Assembly: GCF_004570325.1 (NCBI RefSeq)
Contig: NZ_SPQO01000022.1
Location: 20,552-84,551 of the forward strand
From: Mycobacterium sp. PS03-16
Lineage (GTDB): Bacteria > Actinomycetota > Actinomycetes > Mycobacteriales > Mycobacteriaceae
DNA length: 64,000 nucleotides
Direction: 5' to 3'
In this document: piece by piece, positions 41,649-49,756 of the stretch
Position numbering within the stretch: position 1 is the stretch's first letter
Layout: each line of letters begins with the position of its first letter
Program-made: the position numbers and the translations under genes
Notes under the pieces: model-generated
Database searches by the model: none
What the model was told of the DNA's origin: nothing
Seen by the model: only the letters and a program-made list of their open reading frames with translations

Positions 41649-42155
41649 ATGAGTCTGAACAACGACGACGACAACATCGAGATCATCGGTGGGGACCCGC
41701 GCGAGGGCGGCGAGGACGGCGACGGCAAGTCGCTGACCGATCTCGTCGAACAGCCCGCCAAGGTGATGCGGATCGGCACGATGATCAAACAGTTGCTCGA
41801 AGAGGTCCGGGCCGCTCCGCTCGACGACGCCAGCCGCAACCGGCTGCGGGAGATCCACCGGACGAGCATCGCCGAACTCGAGGAGGGGCTGGCCCCTGAA
41901 CTGCGCGACGAGCTCGAGCGCCTGACACTGCCGTTCACCGAGGGTGACACCCCGTCGGACGCGGAACTGCGGATCGCCCAGGCCCAGCTGGTCGGCTGGC
42001 TCGAAGGCCTCTTCCACGGCATCCAGACCGCGCTGTTCGCCCAGCAGATGGCCGCCCGCCAGCAGCTCGAACAGATGCGGCAGGGCGCCCTGCCGCCGGG
42101 GGTGGCCGTCCAGCGCGGCGGCCCGGGCCAGCACGGCACCGGTCAGTACCTGTAG
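41649..42155 (+). CDS. bpa: Bacterial proteasome activator Bpa (PafE)
   Basis: A 168-residue ring-forming activator that opens the 20S proteasome gate without ATP and feeds it unfolded proteins. An acidic disordered N-terminus (to about 35) precedes a helical bundle (about 38-145). The C-terminus ends in the gate-opening motif GQYL (165-168), intact. It corresponds to Rv3780. The rfbE-like gene follows after six bases, so it heads the galactan-export operon. The ATG at 41649 matches the usual family start. Confidence 0.95.
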   Translation: MSLNNDDDNIEIIGGDPREGGEDGDGKSLTDLVEQPAKVMRIGTMIKQLLEEVRAAPLDDASRNRLREIHRTSIAELEEGLAPELRDELERLTLPFTEGDTPSDAELRIAQAQLVGWLEGLFHGIQTALFAQQMAARQQLEQMRQGALPPGVAVQRGGPGQHGTGQYL

Positions 42156-42161
42156 GTAGCG

Positions 42162-42971
42162 GTGTCGGTTCCACGCATCGAGACGCGTGACGCGTGGGTC
42201 GAGTTCCCGATCTTCGACGCCAAGACGCGCTCGCTGAAGAAGGCGTTCCTCGGCAAGGCCGGCGGCGCGATCGGGCGCAACGCCTCCAACGTCGTGGTCA
42301 TCGAGGCGCTGCGCGACATCACGATGTCGCTCGAGCACGGTGACCGGGTCGGGCTGGTCGGCCACAACGGCGCGGGCAAGTCGACGCTGTTGCGGCTGCT
42401 GTCGGGCATCTACGAACCCACCCGTGGCTCGGCGACGGTGACCGGGCGGGTGGCGCCGGTGTTCGACCTCGGCGTCGGCATGGACCCCGAGATCTCCGGC
42501 TTCGAGAACATCATCATCCGCGGCCTGTTCCTGGGTCAGACGCGCAAGCAGATGCTGGCCAAGGTGGACGAGATCGCCGAGTTCACCGAACTCGGCGAAT
42601 ACCTGTCGATGCCGCTGCGCACCTACTCGACCGGTATGCGGGTGCGCCTCGCGATGGGCGTGGTCACCAGCATCGATCCCGAGATCCTGCTGCTCGACGA
42701 GGGCATCGGCGCCGTCGACGCGGAATTCCTGCGCAAGGCGCAGTCGCGGCTGGCGGCGCTGGTGGAACGGTCCGGGATCCTGGTGTTCGCCAGCCACTCC
42801 AACGAATTTCTGGCGCGGCTGTGCAAGACCGCGATGTGGATCGACCACGGCACCATCCGGATGACCGGCGGGATCGAGGAGGTGGTGCGCGCCTACGAGG
42901 GCGAGGACGCCGCCCGCCACGTGCGCGAGGTCCTCGAGGAGAACGCGCGCGAAGAGCGTGCGCGTGACTGA
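42162..42971 (+). CDS. wzt: Galactan ABC exporter ATPase (Wzt/RfbE)
   Basis: A 269-residue ATPase of the polysaccharide-export class. It has Walker A GHNGAGKST, signature YSTGMRVRLA and Walker B ILLLDEGIGAVD. It has no C-terminal carbohydrate-binding domain of the long Wzt type. With the permease two genes on it is thought to flip the lipid-linked galactan precursor (Rv3781/Rv3783 system). The GTG at 42162 is six bases after the bpa stop. The glfT1 start lies inside its 3' end. Confidence 0.93.
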   Translation: MSVPRIETRDAWVEFPIFDAKTRSLKKAFLGKAGGAIGRNASNVVVIEALRDITMSLEHGDRVGLVGHNGAGKSTLLRLLSGIYEPTRGSATVTGRVAPVFDLGVGMDPEISGFENIIIRGLFLGQTRKQMLAKVDEIAEFTELGEYLSMPLRTYSTGMRVRLAMGVVTSIDPEILLLDEGIGAVDAEFLRKAQSRLAALVERSGILVFASHSNEFLARLCKTAMWIDHGTIRMTGGIEEVVRAYEGEDAARHVREVLEENAREERARD

Positions 42972-43875
42972 GCCCGAGCGCGTCGGGCAGCGGGTCTTCG
43001 CGGTCGTCGTCACCCATCGCCGGCCCGAGACCCTCGAGCGGTCCCTGGACGCGTTGTGCGCGCAGACCCGGCCGCCCGACGGGCTGATCGTGGTGGACAA
43101 CGACTGCGACTCCCGGGTGCGTGACCTGGTCGCCGCGCAGCCCGTGCCCTCGACCTATCTGGGTTCGCACCGCAACCTCGGCGGTGCAGGCGGATTCGCG
43201 CTCGGCATGCTGCACGCGCTGGCCGCCGGGGCGGACTGGGTGTGGCTGGCCGACGACGACGGCCGCCCGCTGGACCCGTCGGTGCTGGCCACCCTGCTGT
43301 CGTGCGCCGAGCGCCACGGGCTGGCCGAGGTCTCACCGATGGTGTGCGACATCGACGATCCGACCCGCCTGGCGTTCCCGCTGCGCCGAGGTCTGGTGTG
43401 GCGGCGGCGGGTGGGTGAGCTGGGTTCCGGCGATCTGCTGCCCGGCATCGCGTCACTGTTCAACGGGGCGCTGTTCCGGGCGTCGACGATCGAGGCGGTC
43501 GGGGTGCCGGATCTGCGGTTGTTCGTCCGCGGCGATGAGGTGGAACTGCACCGGCGCCTGGTGCGATCGGGGCTGCCGTTCGGGACGTGCCTCGAGGCGG
43601 CCTACGTCCACCCCTGCGGCACAGACGAATTCAAGCCGATCCTGGGCGGGCGTATGCACACGCAGTACCCCGACAACGAGACGAAGCGGTACTACACCTA
43701 CCGCAATCGCGGCTATCTGCTGTCCCAGCCGGGCATGCGCAAGCTGCTGCCGCAGGAATGGGTGCGGTTCGGGTGGTATTTCCTGGTGTCCCGCCGCGAT
43801 CCGGCAGGGCTGCGGGAATGGATCAGGTTGCGCCGTTTGGGCCGTGAGGAGAAGTTCGGGAGGCCGGGCCGATGA
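42964..43875 (+). CDS. glfT1: Galactofuranosyltransferase GlfT1
   Basis: A 303-residue GT-A fold enzyme adding the first galactofuranose residues to the decaprenyl-linked rhamnose-GlcNAc primer of arabinogalactan. The metal-binding WLADDD triad is at D97-D99. Other blocks are GSHRNLGGAGGFALGML, FNGALFRAS and RGDEVELHRRL. It is the counterpart of Rv3782. The GTG at 42964 overlaps the exporter ATPase gene by eight bases; a GTG at 42958 is equally possible. It overlaps the next gene by four bases. Confidence 0.94.
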   Translation: MTEPERVGQRVFAVVVTHRRPETLERSLDALCAQTRPPDGLIVVDNDCDSRVRDLVAAQPVPSTYLGSHRNLGGAGGFALGMLHALAAGADWVWLADDDGRPLDPSVLATLLSCAERHGLAEVSPMVCDIDDPTRLAFPLRRGLVWRRRVGELGSGDLLPGIASLFNGALFRASTIEAVGVPDLRLFVRGDEVELHRRLVRSGLPFGTCLEAAYVHPCGTDEFKPILGGRMHTQYPDNETKRYYTYRNRGYLLSQPGMRKLLPQEWVRFGWYFLVSRRDPAGLREWIRLRRLGREEKFGRPGR

Positions 43876-44702
43876 CGACCATCGACGCCGCCGCACAGTC
43901 GCGGACGATGACACGGGCCATCCGCGACCTGCGCGAGGGTTTCGGCAAGCGCGAGTTGTGGCTGCACCTGGGGTGGCAGGACATCAAGCAGCGGTACCGC
44001 CGCTCGGTGCTCGGGCCGTTCTGGATCACGATCGCCACCGGCGCCACCGCCGTGGCGATGGGGCTGCTGTACTCCAAGCTGTTCAAACTGGAACTCGCCG
44101 AACACCTTCCGTATGTGACGATGGGCCTGATCGTCTGGAACCTGATCAACGCCGCGATCCTCGAAGGCGCCGACGTGTTCGTCGCCAACGAAGGCCTGAT
44201 CAAACAGCTGCCGACCCCGCTATCGGTGCACGTCTACCGGCTGGTGTGGCGGCAGATGATCCTGTTCGGCCACAACATCATCATCTTCGTCATCATCGCG
44301 ATCATCTATCCGAAGCCGTGGAACTGGGCGGACCTGGCGGTGATCCCCGCGCTGCTGCTGATCATGCTCAACTGCATCTGGGTAGCACTGTGTTTCGGCA
44401 TCCTGGCCACCCGCTACCGCGACATCAGCCCGCTGCTCAACAGCCTGGTGCAACTGCTGTTCTTCATGACGCCGATCATCTGGAACGAAGCGACACTGCA
44501 GCAGCAGGGCGCCGCGTCCTACGCGAAGATCGTCGAACTCAACCCGCTGCTGCACTACCTCGACATCGTGCGGGCCCCGCTGCTCGGCGCCGACCAGGAG
44601 CTCCGGCACTGGATCGTGGTGCTGGTGCTCACGGTCATCGGCTGGGGCTTCGCGGCGATCGCCATGAGGCAGTACCGGGCTCGAGTGCCGTACTGGGTGT
44701 AA
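43872..44702 (+). CDS. wzm: Galactan ABC exporter permease (Wzm/RfbD)
   Basis: A 276-residue ABC-2 type permease with six membrane helices (about 48-68, 80-100, 128-160, 168-190, 195-215, 245-265). It has the typical amphipathic opening (LWLHLGWQDIKQRYRRSVLGPFW, residues 29-51). It is the partner of the ATPase encoded two genes upstream and is coupled to glfT1 by a four-base overlap. It is the last gene of the bpa-wzt-glfT1-wzm operon; a strong hairpin follows. Confidence 0.94.
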   Translation: MTTIDAAAQSRTMTRAIRDLREGFGKRELWLHLGWQDIKQRYRRSVLGPFWITIATGATAVAMGLLYSKLFKLELAEHLPYVTMGLIVWNLINAAILEGADVFVANEGLIKQLPTPLSVHVYRLVWRQMILFGHNIIIFVIIAIIYPKPWNWADLAVIPALLLIMLNCIWVALCFGILATRYRDISPLLNSLVQLLFFMTPIIWNEATLQQQGAASYAKIVELNPLLHYLDIVRAPLLGADQELRHWIVVLVLTVIGWGFAAIAMRQYRARVPYWV

Positions 44703-44719
44703 TGGTCTGACACGAATGA

Positions 44720-44743
44720 GGGGCCGCCCGGGTGGGCGGCCCC
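44720..44743. terminator. Bidirectional hairpin terminator
   Basis: Perfect 10-base arms GGGGCCGCCC/GGGCGGCCCC with loop GGGT, extended by ACACGA and TCGTGT outside. It lies between the converging wzm and small secreted-protein genes. Confidence 0.8.
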
Positions 44744-44758
44744 GTCGTGTTGGTGGGG

Positions 44759-45007
44759 TCAGCGGGTGGTGACGTAGACGACGCGGTCGTCGTTGTCGTA
44801 GCGCACCGACACGATGCTGGACTCGTCGAGCGGCTTGGTCATGCCCTGCTGGGTGACGCGGACCTCGTAGCCGCGGTCATCCAGGGAGCTGATGGTGTCG
44901 GCGGCGTTGCCGGGGCCGGCGGGGGCGGCGTTGGCGGGGGCGGCCAGGCCGAACAGGGCGGCGGTGGTGGCGGCGGCGAGCAGCGTGGTGGCGGCGAACT
45001 TGTTCAT
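44759..45007 (-). CDS. Small secreted protein, function unknown
   Basis: An 82-residue exported protein: signal peptide to about residue 27 (LFGLAAPANA|AP), then a ~55-residue mature domain with ISSLDDRGYEVRVTQQG and VRYDNDDRVVYVTTR. The mature part looks like a small alpha/beta fold. Similar small secreted proteins with the GYxV…G pattern occur in many mycobacteria; no function is known to me. The start ATG at 45007 has GTGAGA upstream. Confidence 0.75.
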   Translation of the reverse strand: MNKFAATTLLAAATTAALFGLAAPANAAPAGPGNAADTISSLDDRGYEVRVTQQGMTKPLDESSIVSVRYDNDDRVVYVTTR

Positions 45008-45214
45008 CGTTCTCACTTCTTTCAGTGGCCGTCCGGAGCGCTTGTGTTCCGGTTCTGACTGTCCAAACCCGCACGTCAGGGCATTGATTTCCGTTGGCAG
45101 TGATTGACCGCCGGGGTGGCAGGATCGCGCCGGTCATCCCCAGTGGCGAGTTGGTCCACAGGCTTGGCCGGGGCGGTCTTCGGGGAGGCCTCGTGTCGTA
45201 CCCGGGTGGCATGC

Positions 45215-45230
45215 TCGAAAGCATGTTCGA
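45215..45230 (+). promoter_or_regulatory. LexA (SOS) box overlapping a start codon
   Basis: TCGAAAGCATGTTCGA differs by one base from the mycobacterial LexA consensus TCGAAC-N4-GTTCGA. The ATG of the HNH gene (45223-45225) lies inside the box. As I recall, several M. tuberculosis 13E12 genes, including Rv3776, are LexA-controlled with the same overlap. Confidence 0.75.
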
Positions 45231-46734
45231 AGGAGTCGGGGCGGGTGGGTTGCTCGACGCGATGCGCGACGCGCAGCGCGCCGAACGCCGCGACACCGCG
45301 CGCCGACTGCTGGCGATGGGCCGGTTCACCCAGCAGCGCCTCGCCGACGCCGGAGATGAACACGGCAACTGGTGTGTCGATGACTGGGAGGCCATCGCCG
45401 CCGAAGTCGCCGCCCAACTCGGCTGGAGCCGCCACCGCGCCTCCTCCCAGATGAACCAGGGCGTGACCCTGCTCGAGCGGCTCCCGCGGCTGGCCGAAGT
45501 ATTCGCCGCCGGCGACGTCGACCCCTGGATCATCACCGTCAGCGTCTACCGCACCGGCCTGCTCGTCGACCCCGACGCCCTGGCCGCGGTCGACGCGCTG
45601 CTCGCCGAGCAGGCGCCGTACTGGAACGCCCGCTCCCGCGAGCGGGTCGCCGAACTGATCGACTGGATCGTCGTGCAACACGACCCCGACGCGGTGCGCC
45701 AGGCCACCCAGGCCGAGGTCGATCGCCACATCGGGTTCGCCCCCGACATCAACGGCATGACCGACATCTACGGGTCCCTGCGCGCCACCGCGGCCGCCGC
45801 ACTCAATGCCCGGTTGAACGCCATGGCCGCCACCGTGTGCCGCACCGACCCCCGCACCACCACACAACGCCGCGCCGACGCCCTGGAATACCTCGCCGAC
45901 GGCGGACTGACCCTGCCCTGCCTGTGCGATACCCACCCCTGCCCCGCCACAGAGACCACCTCGGCTTCACCTGCCTCGGGCGCTCACACCGTCATTCATG
46001 TGCTGCCCGACCCGCCGGACCACGCCGCCGAAGCGGCCGAACAGGCCGGTGCCACCACTACCGCCGCAACCGGTGGGCGGCGTGTCGTTCACCTGTATGC
46101 GACGCAGTCCACCCTCGACGGCACCGGCACCACCCCGGCCCTGCTGGCCGGGTACGGCGCGCTGCCCGCCGCGGCGCTACGCGACCTGGCCACCCGCGCC
46201 GCCGTCCGCCACCTCAACCTGCCCCACCACTTCGGCGTCGAAGACCACTACCGCCCCTCCGCAGCGCTGGCCGACTGCATCCGCGCCCGCGACCTGACCT
46301 GCCGCTTCCCCGGCTGCCACCACCCCGCCGAATCCTGCGACATCGACCACACCATCCCCTGGCCGGCCGGGCCCACCCACCCGGCCAACCTCAAACTGCT
46401 CTGCCGCACCCACCACCTGCTCAAAACCTTCTACACCGGACCCACCGGCTGGCACGACCAACAACTGCCCGACGGCACCGTCCTCTGGACTGCACCCACC
46501 GGCCGCACCCACACCACCACCCCCGCCGGCGCCCTCTACTTCCCCCACCTCGCCCACCCCAGCAGCGACCTCCCCCCACCCGAGCACCCGACCACCGACA
46601 CAGCGCTCAGCCGCGAGCGGGGCCTGGCCATGCCCACCCGCCGACGCACCCGCGCCGACGACCGCGCCTACCGCATCACCTGGGAACGCAACCGCAACCA
46701 CGCCCACCACGACGCCAACCCACCACCGTTCTAG
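45223..46734 (+). CDS. 13E12-type DUF222/HNH endonuclease-domain protein
   Basis: A 503-residue protein with an N-terminal helical DUF222 domain (about 1-270), a variable middle and a C-terminal HNH nuclease domain. The zinc cysteines and catalytic residues are visible in CRFPGCHHPAESCDIDHTIP and NLKLLCRTHHLLK. The last ~70 residues are basic. These 13E12 repeat proteins occur in many copies per mycobacterial genome and are often SOS-induced. Their target is unknown. The ATG at 45223 (MFEGVG) lies in a LexA box; an ATG at 45211 also precedes it. Confidence 0.9.
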   Translation: MFEGVGAGGLLDAMRDAQRAERRDTARRLLAMGRFTQQRLADAGDEHGNWCVDDWEAIAAEVAAQLGWSRHRASSQMNQGVTLLERLPRLAEVFAAGDVDPWIITVSVYRTGLLVDPDALAAVDALLAEQAPYWNARSRERVAELIDWIVVQHDPDAVRQATQAEVDRHIGFAPDINGMTDIYGSLRATAAAALNARLNAMAATVCRTDPRTTTQRRADALEYLADGGLTLPCLCDTHPCPATETTSASPASGAHTVIHVLPDPPDHAAEAAEQAGATTTAATGGRRVVHLYATQSTLDGTGTTPALLAGYGALPAAALRDLATRAAVRHLNLPHHFGVEDHYRPSAALADCIRARDLTCRFPGCHHPAESCDIDHTIPWPAGPTHPANLKLLCRTHHLLKTFYTGPTGWHDQQLPDGTVLWTAPTGRTHTTTPAGALYFPHLAHPSSDLPPPEHPTTDTALSRERGLAMPTRRRTRADDRAYRITWERNRNHAHHDANPPPF

Positions 46735-46751
46735 GCACCGCACGCCAGCGC

Positions 46752-46778
46752 CCCGGCCCGATCACACACCGGGCCGGG
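46752..46778. terminator. Hairpin between convergent genes
   Basis: CCCGGCCCG (46752-46760) pairs perfectly with CGGGCCGGG (46770-46778) over a nine-base loop, between the HNH gene and the AhpD-like gene. Confidence 0.7.
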
Positions 46779-46800
46779 ACACACCTGCGTCCGTAGTGGA

Positions 46801-47271
46801 TCAGCGGCGCGGCAACGCCTGCGGCGCAGCGAGGTTGATGCGGTTCCACGCGTTGATGGTGACGGCCATCGCGATCACCTGGGCCAGCTCGCGGTCGGTG
46901 AACACCTCGGCCGCCCGCTGGTACACCGCGTCGGACACCGGCCCGCGTTCGGCGACCAAGGTGATCGCCTCGGTGAGCGCGAGCGCGGCCTGCTCCTGTG
47001 CGGTGAACAGATCGCCGGCTTCCTCCCACGCGGCGATCAGTGCCAGCCGCTGCTCGGTCTCGCCGTGCTTACGGGCGTCGTGGGTGTGCATGTCCAGGCA
47101 GAAGGCGCACCGATTGATCTGCGAGGCACGGATCTTCACCAGCTCGGCGATCGTCGGGTCGATGTCCATGGCCGACGCCGTGGACAGCGTCATCATCGCG
47201 TCGTAGAGCTCCGGCGCGGCCTTGAACATCTTGATGCGGGTGGGCTTCTTGGAATCGGTCATCGTGGTCAT
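46801..47271 (-). CDS. Carboxymuconolactone decarboxylase/AhpD-like protein
   Basis: A 156-residue helical protein of the CMD/AhpD superfamily with the redox motif CAFCLDMHTHDARKHG (CxxC then H). This suggests peroxidase or disulfide activity rather than decarboxylation. It is divergent from a MocR regulator, a pairing common in Actinobacteria. The ATG at 47271 has TAGCGT seven bases upstream (47284-47279). Confidence 0.88.
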   Translation of the reverse strand: MTTMTDSKKPTRIKMFKAAPELYDAMMTLSTASAMDIDPTIAELVKIRASQINRCAFCLDMHTHDARKHGETEQRLALIAAWEEAGDLFTAQEQAALALTEAITLVAERGPVSDAVYQRAAEVFTDRELAQVIAMAVTINAWNRINLAAPQALPRR

Positions 47272-47278
47272 GGCTCAA

Positions 47279-47318
47279 ACGCTAGGCCCGAAAAGCCCAG
47301 AGGGATGGTTCAATCATC
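47279..47318. promoter_or_regulatory. MocR/AhpD divergent control region
   Basis: The minus-strand -10 TAGCGT (47284-47279) serves the AhpD-like gene. GATGGTTCAATCATC (47304-47318), a 15-base inverted repeat with one mismatched pair, covers the expected -35 of that gene and ends two bases before the MocR GTG. Confidence 0.55.
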
Positions 47319-47320
47319 CG

Positions 47321-48739
47321 GTGACTTCATGGGCCAATTCGGGGACTCGCGACCTGCACCTCGACCTGCGCGAGGTCATCCGTCCGGGTGCCCGCGGGGT
47401 CCGCGATCTGCTCCTCACGGCGCTGCGCGACGCCGTGCGGTCCGGACGGCTCCCGGCGGGCACCATGTTGCCGCCGTCGCGCACACTGGCCACCGATCTG
47501 GGCGTCGCACGCAACACCGTCGCCGAGGCCTACGCCGAACTCGTCGCCGAGGGTTGGCTGGCCTCGCGTCAGGGCGCGGGCACCTGGGTGGTCAACTCGA
47601 GCGCGCGCCCACAGTCCAGCCGCCACCGCGGTGTGCGGGCGGCACCGCGCCACAACCTCATGCCCGGCTCCCCCGACGTCTCGCAGTTCCCTCGGTCCGC
47701 CTGGTTGGCCTCCGCGCGCCGCGCCCTGATCAACGCCCCCAACGACGCCTTGCGGATGAGCGATCCCCGCGGCCGCCGCGAACTCCGCGAAGCCATCGCC
47801 GAGTACCTCGCGCGAGCCCGCGGCGTGCGCACCTCCCCCGAGACCATCGTCATCTGCGCCGGCGCCCGCCACGGCGTGGAACTGCTCACCCGGGTGTTCG
47901 GCGCCGACCGGCCGATCGCCGTCGAGGCCTACGGCCTGCACATCTTCCGCGACGCCATCAGCGCGCTGGGCACCACGACGGTGCCCGTCGGCCTCGACGA
48001 CCGAGGCGCCGTCATCAGCGACCTCGACGCCCTCGACGTCCCCGCGGTCCTCCTGACGCCGGCTCACCACAGCCCGCACGGCATGCCGCTGCACCCCACC
48101 CGGCGCACCGCCGCCGTCGACTGGGCCCACCGCACCGGCGGCATCCTCGTCGAGGACGACTACGACGGCGAGTTCCGCTACGACCGCCAGCCCGTCGGCG
48201 CCCTGCAAACCCTGGCGCCGGACCGGGTCGTCTATGTCGGCTCGGCCAGCAAGAGCCTCGCGCCCGCGCTGCGACTCGGCTGGATGGCCCTGCCCGACGA
48301 CCTCGTCGAACCCGTCATCGCCGCGGCCGGCGGCGAGCAGTTCTACGTCGACGCCATTGCGCAACTCACCATGGCCGACTTCATCACCAGCGGCCACTAC
48401 GACCGGCACATCCGCCGCATGCGGATGCGCTATCGGCGCCGGCGCGACCTGTTGGTCGACGCGCTCGCCGCGTTCGACGTGGACACCCGCGGCCTGGCTG
48501 CCGGGCTCAACCTGCTGCTCACCCTGCCCGACGGCGGGGAGCCGGAAGTGCTGCGCCGGGCGGGCGCCGCCGGCATCGCGCTGGCGGGCCTGTCGCTCAT
48601 GCGTCACCCCGCCGCGGGACCCGAGGTGCCGGACCCGGACGGCGTCGTCATCGGATTCGGCACCCCGCCCGACCATGCTTTCGGGGCGGCCGTCGAGGCG
48701 TTGTGCGAAGTGCTCACCGACAGCGGCGTCGCTCGCTAG
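47321..48739 (+). CDS. MocR/PdxR-type regulator (GntR wHTH fused to aminotransferase domain)
   Basis: A 472-residue fusion. The N-terminal GntR winged helix (about 10-85) includes GVRDLLLTALRDAVRSGRLP and ATDLGVARNTVAEAY. The rest is a class I aminotransferase domain with a PLP lysine in GSASKSLAPALRLGW and aspartate in LVEDDYDGEFRY, so PLP or a PLP adduct is the likely effector. It should control the divergent AhpD-like gene. The GTG at 47321 is chosen; the frame is open further upstream, but that would cover the control region. Confidence 0.9.
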   Translation: MTSWANSGTRDLHLDLREVIRPGARGVRDLLLTALRDAVRSGRLPAGTMLPPSRTLATDLGVARNTVAEAYAELVAEGWLASRQGAGTWVVNSSARPQSSRHRGVRAAPRHNLMPGSPDVSQFPRSAWLASARRALINAPNDALRMSDPRGRRELREAIAEYLARARGVRTSPETIVICAGARHGVELLTRVFGADRPIAVEAYGLHIFRDAISALGTTTVPVGLDDRGAVISDLDALDVPAVLLTPAHHSPHGMPLHPTRRTAAVDWAHRTGGILVEDDYDGEFRYDRQPVGALQTLAPDRVVYVGSASKSLAPALRLGWMALPDDLVEPVIAAAGGEQFYVDAIAQLTMADFITSGHYDRHIRRMRMRYRRRRDLLVDALAAFDVDTRGLAAGLNLLLTLPDGGEPEVLRRAGAAGIALAGLSLMRHPAAGPEVPDPDGVVIGFGTPPDHAFGAAVEALCEVLTDSGVAR

Positions 48740-48742
48740 CGT
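48737..48742 (+). promoter_or_regulatory. -10 hexamer overlapping a stop codon (TAGCGT)
   Basis: TAGCGT begins with the MocR stop codon and ends six bases before the ATG at 48749. Confidence 0.5.
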
Positions 48743-48748
48743 CACACC

Positions 48749-49246
48749 ATGCCGACGCGGCGCCGTCACATGAGCCCCTACGAGCGGGTCCTCGAAGCAT
48801 TCGCACGCACCCCCGCGGGCGATTGGTACGTCCGGCGGATCGCCCCGGTCATCGATCCGCCGCTGCTGCGCCTGACCGGCGGGCGGGTCAGCTCGGTCTA
48901 CCCCGTCCCGGTGATGATGCTCACCACCACGGGCGCGAAGAGTGGACAGCCACGGTCGCACCCACTGCTGTATCTCGAGGACGACGACGGCCTCATCCTC
49001 GTCGCCTCGAACTACGGATCGACCAGACACCCCGCCTGGTATCGCAACCTGACCGCCAACCCCGTCGTCGACGTGCTCGCCGGGACGCACAGCGGGACCT
49101 ACGCGGCCTCGGAGATCACCGATCCGGCACAGCGCGCACATGCCTGGGACCTCGCCGTGGACCTCTACGCCGGCTACGGCGACTACGAGCAGCGGGCGGG
49201 CGACCGCACCATCCCGCTGATCAGGCTGACGCGCACCGCGCCGTAA
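48749..49246 (+). CDS. Deazaflavin (F420)-dependent nitroreductase-family protein (Ddn-like)
   Basis: A 165-residue split-barrel protein of the Ddn/FDOR-A family. Family features are MMLTTTGAKSGQPRSHPLLYL, LVASNYGSTRHPAWYRNLTANP and the C-terminal tyrosine-rich YAGYGDYEQRAG. It should use reduced F420 to reduce quinones or nitro compounds. The ATG at 48749 is supported by the -10 hexamer described above; an internal ATG at 48770 is possible. Its TAA stop begins the -10 of the gtrA gene. Confidence 0.9.
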   Translation: MPTRRRHMSPYERVLEAFARTPAGDWYVRRIAPVIDPPLLRLTGGRVSSVYPVPVMMLTTTGAKSGQPRSHPLLYLEDDDGLILVASNYGSTRHPAWYRNLTANPVVDVLAGTHSGTYAASEITDPAQRAHAWDLAVDLYAGYGDYEQRAGDRTIPLIRLTRTAP

Positions 49247-49249
49247 GCT
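49244..49249 (+). promoter_or_regulatory. -10 hexamer overlapping a stop codon (TAAGCT)
   Basis: TAAGCT begins with the TAA stop of the Ddn-like gene and ends six bases before the GTG at 49256. Confidence 0.55.
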
Positions 49250-49255
49250 GCCCCG

Positions 49256-49666
49256 GTGGCCGAGCCTCCGCTGTCGCCGAACCTCTCGCTGACCACCCAG
49301 GTGTGGCGGTTCCTGGTCACCGGCGGCTTGTCGGCCATCGTCGACTTCGGTCTGTACGTGCTGCTCCTCGAGGTCGGGCTGCACGTCAACATCGCCAAGA
49401 CGCTGAGCTTCATCGCCGGCACCACGACCGCGTACCTGATCAACCGCCGCTGGACCTTTCAGGCGCCGCCGAGCCGCGCCCGCTTCCTGGCCGTCTGCGC
49501 GCTGTACGCGACCACCTACGCCGTGCAGGTGGGCATCAACTACGTCTTCTACATGGCCTGGGACGAGAAGCCCTGGCGGGTGCCGGTGGCCTTCGTGATC
49601 GCACAGGGCACCGCGACGGTGATCAACTTCATCGTGCAGCGCGCAGTGATCTTCCGGTTGAGCTGA
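49256..49666 (+). CDS. GtrA-family membrane protein (Rv3789-like)
   Basis: A 136-residue protein with four predicted helices (about 15-38, 45-63, 78-98, 108-130) and the GtrA block GTTTAYLINRRWTF. The M. tuberculosis counterpart, next to dprE1, has been proposed to move decaprenyl-phospho-arabinose across the membrane or to anchor arabinogalactan enzymes; the exact role is disputed. The GTG at 49256 follows the leaderless hexamer. Confidence 0.92.
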   Translation: MAEPPLSPNLSLTTQVWRFLVTGGLSAIVDFGLYVLLLEVGLHVNIAKTLSFIAGTTTAYLINRRWTFQAPPSRARFLAVCALYATTYAVQVGINYVFYMAWDEKPWRVPVAFVIAQGTATVINFIVQRAVIFRLS

Positions 49667-49743
49667 GGTGAGCGGCCCAGCAGTGATCCGGTGAACTGAG
49701 CCTGCAACCACTGCGGCTGCGCTGAGGCGACCAACCCAGGCGG

Positions 49744-49749
49744 TACCCT
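49744..49749 (+). promoter_or_regulatory. Leaderless -10 hexamer of dprE1 (TACCCT)
   Basis: TACCCT ends seven bases before the dprE1 ATG at 49757. It is the likely main promoter of the dprE1-to-embB operon. Confidence 0.55.
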
Positions 49750-49756
49750 CGTCACG

